49,064 nt of DNA. It comes from Thermoplasmata archaeon (lineage in GTDB: Archaea > Thermoplasmatota > Thermoplasmata > Lutacidiplasmatales > UBA184). Each line of letters begins with the position of its first letter. Positions within the stretch are counted from its first letter, which is position 1. A program made the position numbers and the translations under genes. The stretch is taken from contig DAHVCH010000018.1 in assembly GCA_027314165.1 (NCBI GenBank), positions 1 through 49,064 of the forward strand. The letters run 5' to 3'. Positions 48,514 to 49,064 of this stretch are shown in pieces. The notes under the pieces are model-generated. The model had not been told where the DNA came from. It saw nothing but the letters and a program-made list of their open reading frames with translations, and searched no databases.

Positions 48514-49064
48514 AGGCGACGTCGAGCGCCGGGGCCGCCTTCGCGGACCACGCGCGCTTCAACCCCTCGAGGAACCCGAGCTTGCGCTTCTGACAGGTCC
48601 GGTGGATGGTCAGCAGTCGCTCGAGGACCCAGCTCCGGTCCACGATCGGCGTCCTCCCGATATCTTCCGATAGAGCACTCCTTGCCGGATCGGCGTTTCG
48701 CTGTCGTTGTGGTTCCAGCTCATGCCGGGGACGACGAGGAAGGTGAAGAGGTGGCGACGGTGGAACCCGAGCGTCTCCTCGATGCGACGGGCAACGGCGT
48801 CCCGCCAGGGCTCGCGCAGAGGACCGGTCATGGATCGGTACGCCGATCTCGCCACCTTCCGGCGCACCCGTCCCGGGGCCTCCGGATGGGCGTCCGATCA
48901 GAGGATCGTTCCTCGCAGGGCGACGTACACCGTCAGCGAACCGCAAGAACTCCTCCGGAGGGTGTCCGGCGCTCGTCAGCCTCGCGTCCACCTCTCTCAA
49001 CCGTGGTCGCGGCTCCAGCCGGTGCTTGATCTCCGCCTGCTCGAGCCACCGGTTGACGTGGAGC
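48512..49064 (-). pseudogene. Decayed transposase, IS66-like, truncated at the window edge
   Basis: Transposase-like protein pieces in different minus-strand frames. A segment near 48910-49063 reads HVNRWLEQAEIKHRLEP and continues with GHPPEEFLRFADGVRR. A second frame (about 48640-48867) reads HLFTFLVVPGMSWNHNDSE then PIRQGVLYRKISGGRRS, close to the IS66-type C-terminal motif with FTFL..PG...N.N.AE..IR....RK..GG.RS. The first frame then resumes with LERLLTIHRTCQKRKLGFL and ends at 48512. At least two frameshifts separate the parts, so the gene is dead. It adjoins the LSm operon promoter. Family assignment is by motif only. Confidence 0.6.

Noticed and set aside
1-49064. CRISPR arrays, rRNA operons or an intact insertion element
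   Set aside because: No regularly spaced direct repeats, no rRNA-like sequence and no intact transposase were seen anywhere in the window.

Overview
The window is very G+C-rich archaeal chromosome, most likely from a Thermoplasmatota-type (soil or sediment, high-GC) euryarchaeal lineage. Archaeal markers are aIF2 gamma, ribosomal protein S6e, TiaS, the archaeosine enzyme RaSEA, the CTP-dependent riboflavin kinase, an LSm protein, a Ser/His/Asp signal peptidase and an archaeal A24 prepilin peptidase. Many genes have a TATA-like element about 27 nt before the start codon and no Shine-Dalgarno sequence, as expected for leaderless archaeal transcripts; others have GGAGG-type sites. The lineage assignment is inference; the archaeal assignment is solid. 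I saw no rRNA, tRNA or CRISPR array, and no gene-free stretch longer than about 300 bases.

1-13.8 kb: mixed housekeeping. Signal peptidase I (cut by the left edge), two membrane proteins, a Trm112-like zinc protein and aIF2 gamma, S6e, prepilin peptidase, the B12-binding methylmalonyl-CoA mutase subunit with its MeaB GTPase, a membrane-anchored methyltransferase, a two-TM protein, an FKBP-type prolyl isomerase, a sugar epimerase with a GT2 glycosyltransferase, a small unknown protein, a winged-helix regulator with a GNAT acetyltransferase, and AlaX.

14-20.5 kb: the two-gene 2-oxoacid:ferredoxin oxidoreductase, a GT4 glycosyltransferase overlapping an MscS channel, and TiaS. 20.6-27.1 kb: a signalling locus on one strand holding a zinc-ribbon/DUF835 protein, a small helical protein, a KaiC-like ATPase, a GAF-PAS hybrid histidine kinase with two receivers, and a separate HPt protein. 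27.2-32.6 kb: cell-surface proteins and two small membrane/zinc-ribbon proteins around a tandem winged-helix regulator. A 35-bp promoter motif (30 of 35 identical) precedes two of the surface-protein genes.

32.6-40.7 kb: an SRPBCC-like protein, a response regulator, a PLP aminotransferase, and a pair of Mg-chelatase-I-like AAA+ proteins. One AAA+ protein is catalytically intact and carries about four zinc ribbons; the other has lost its ATPase motifs and is fused to a roughly 300-residue coiled coil. A tail-anchored PRC-barrel/zinc-ribbon protein diverges from them. This AAA+ pair is the best candidate for an undescribed system. 40.8-49 kb: a beta-helix surface protein, HisRS, a CDIN1/TPD-type nuclease whose tail is antisense to HisRS, the LSm - riboflavin kinase - RaSEA - NadE operon, and a decayed transposase at the right edge.
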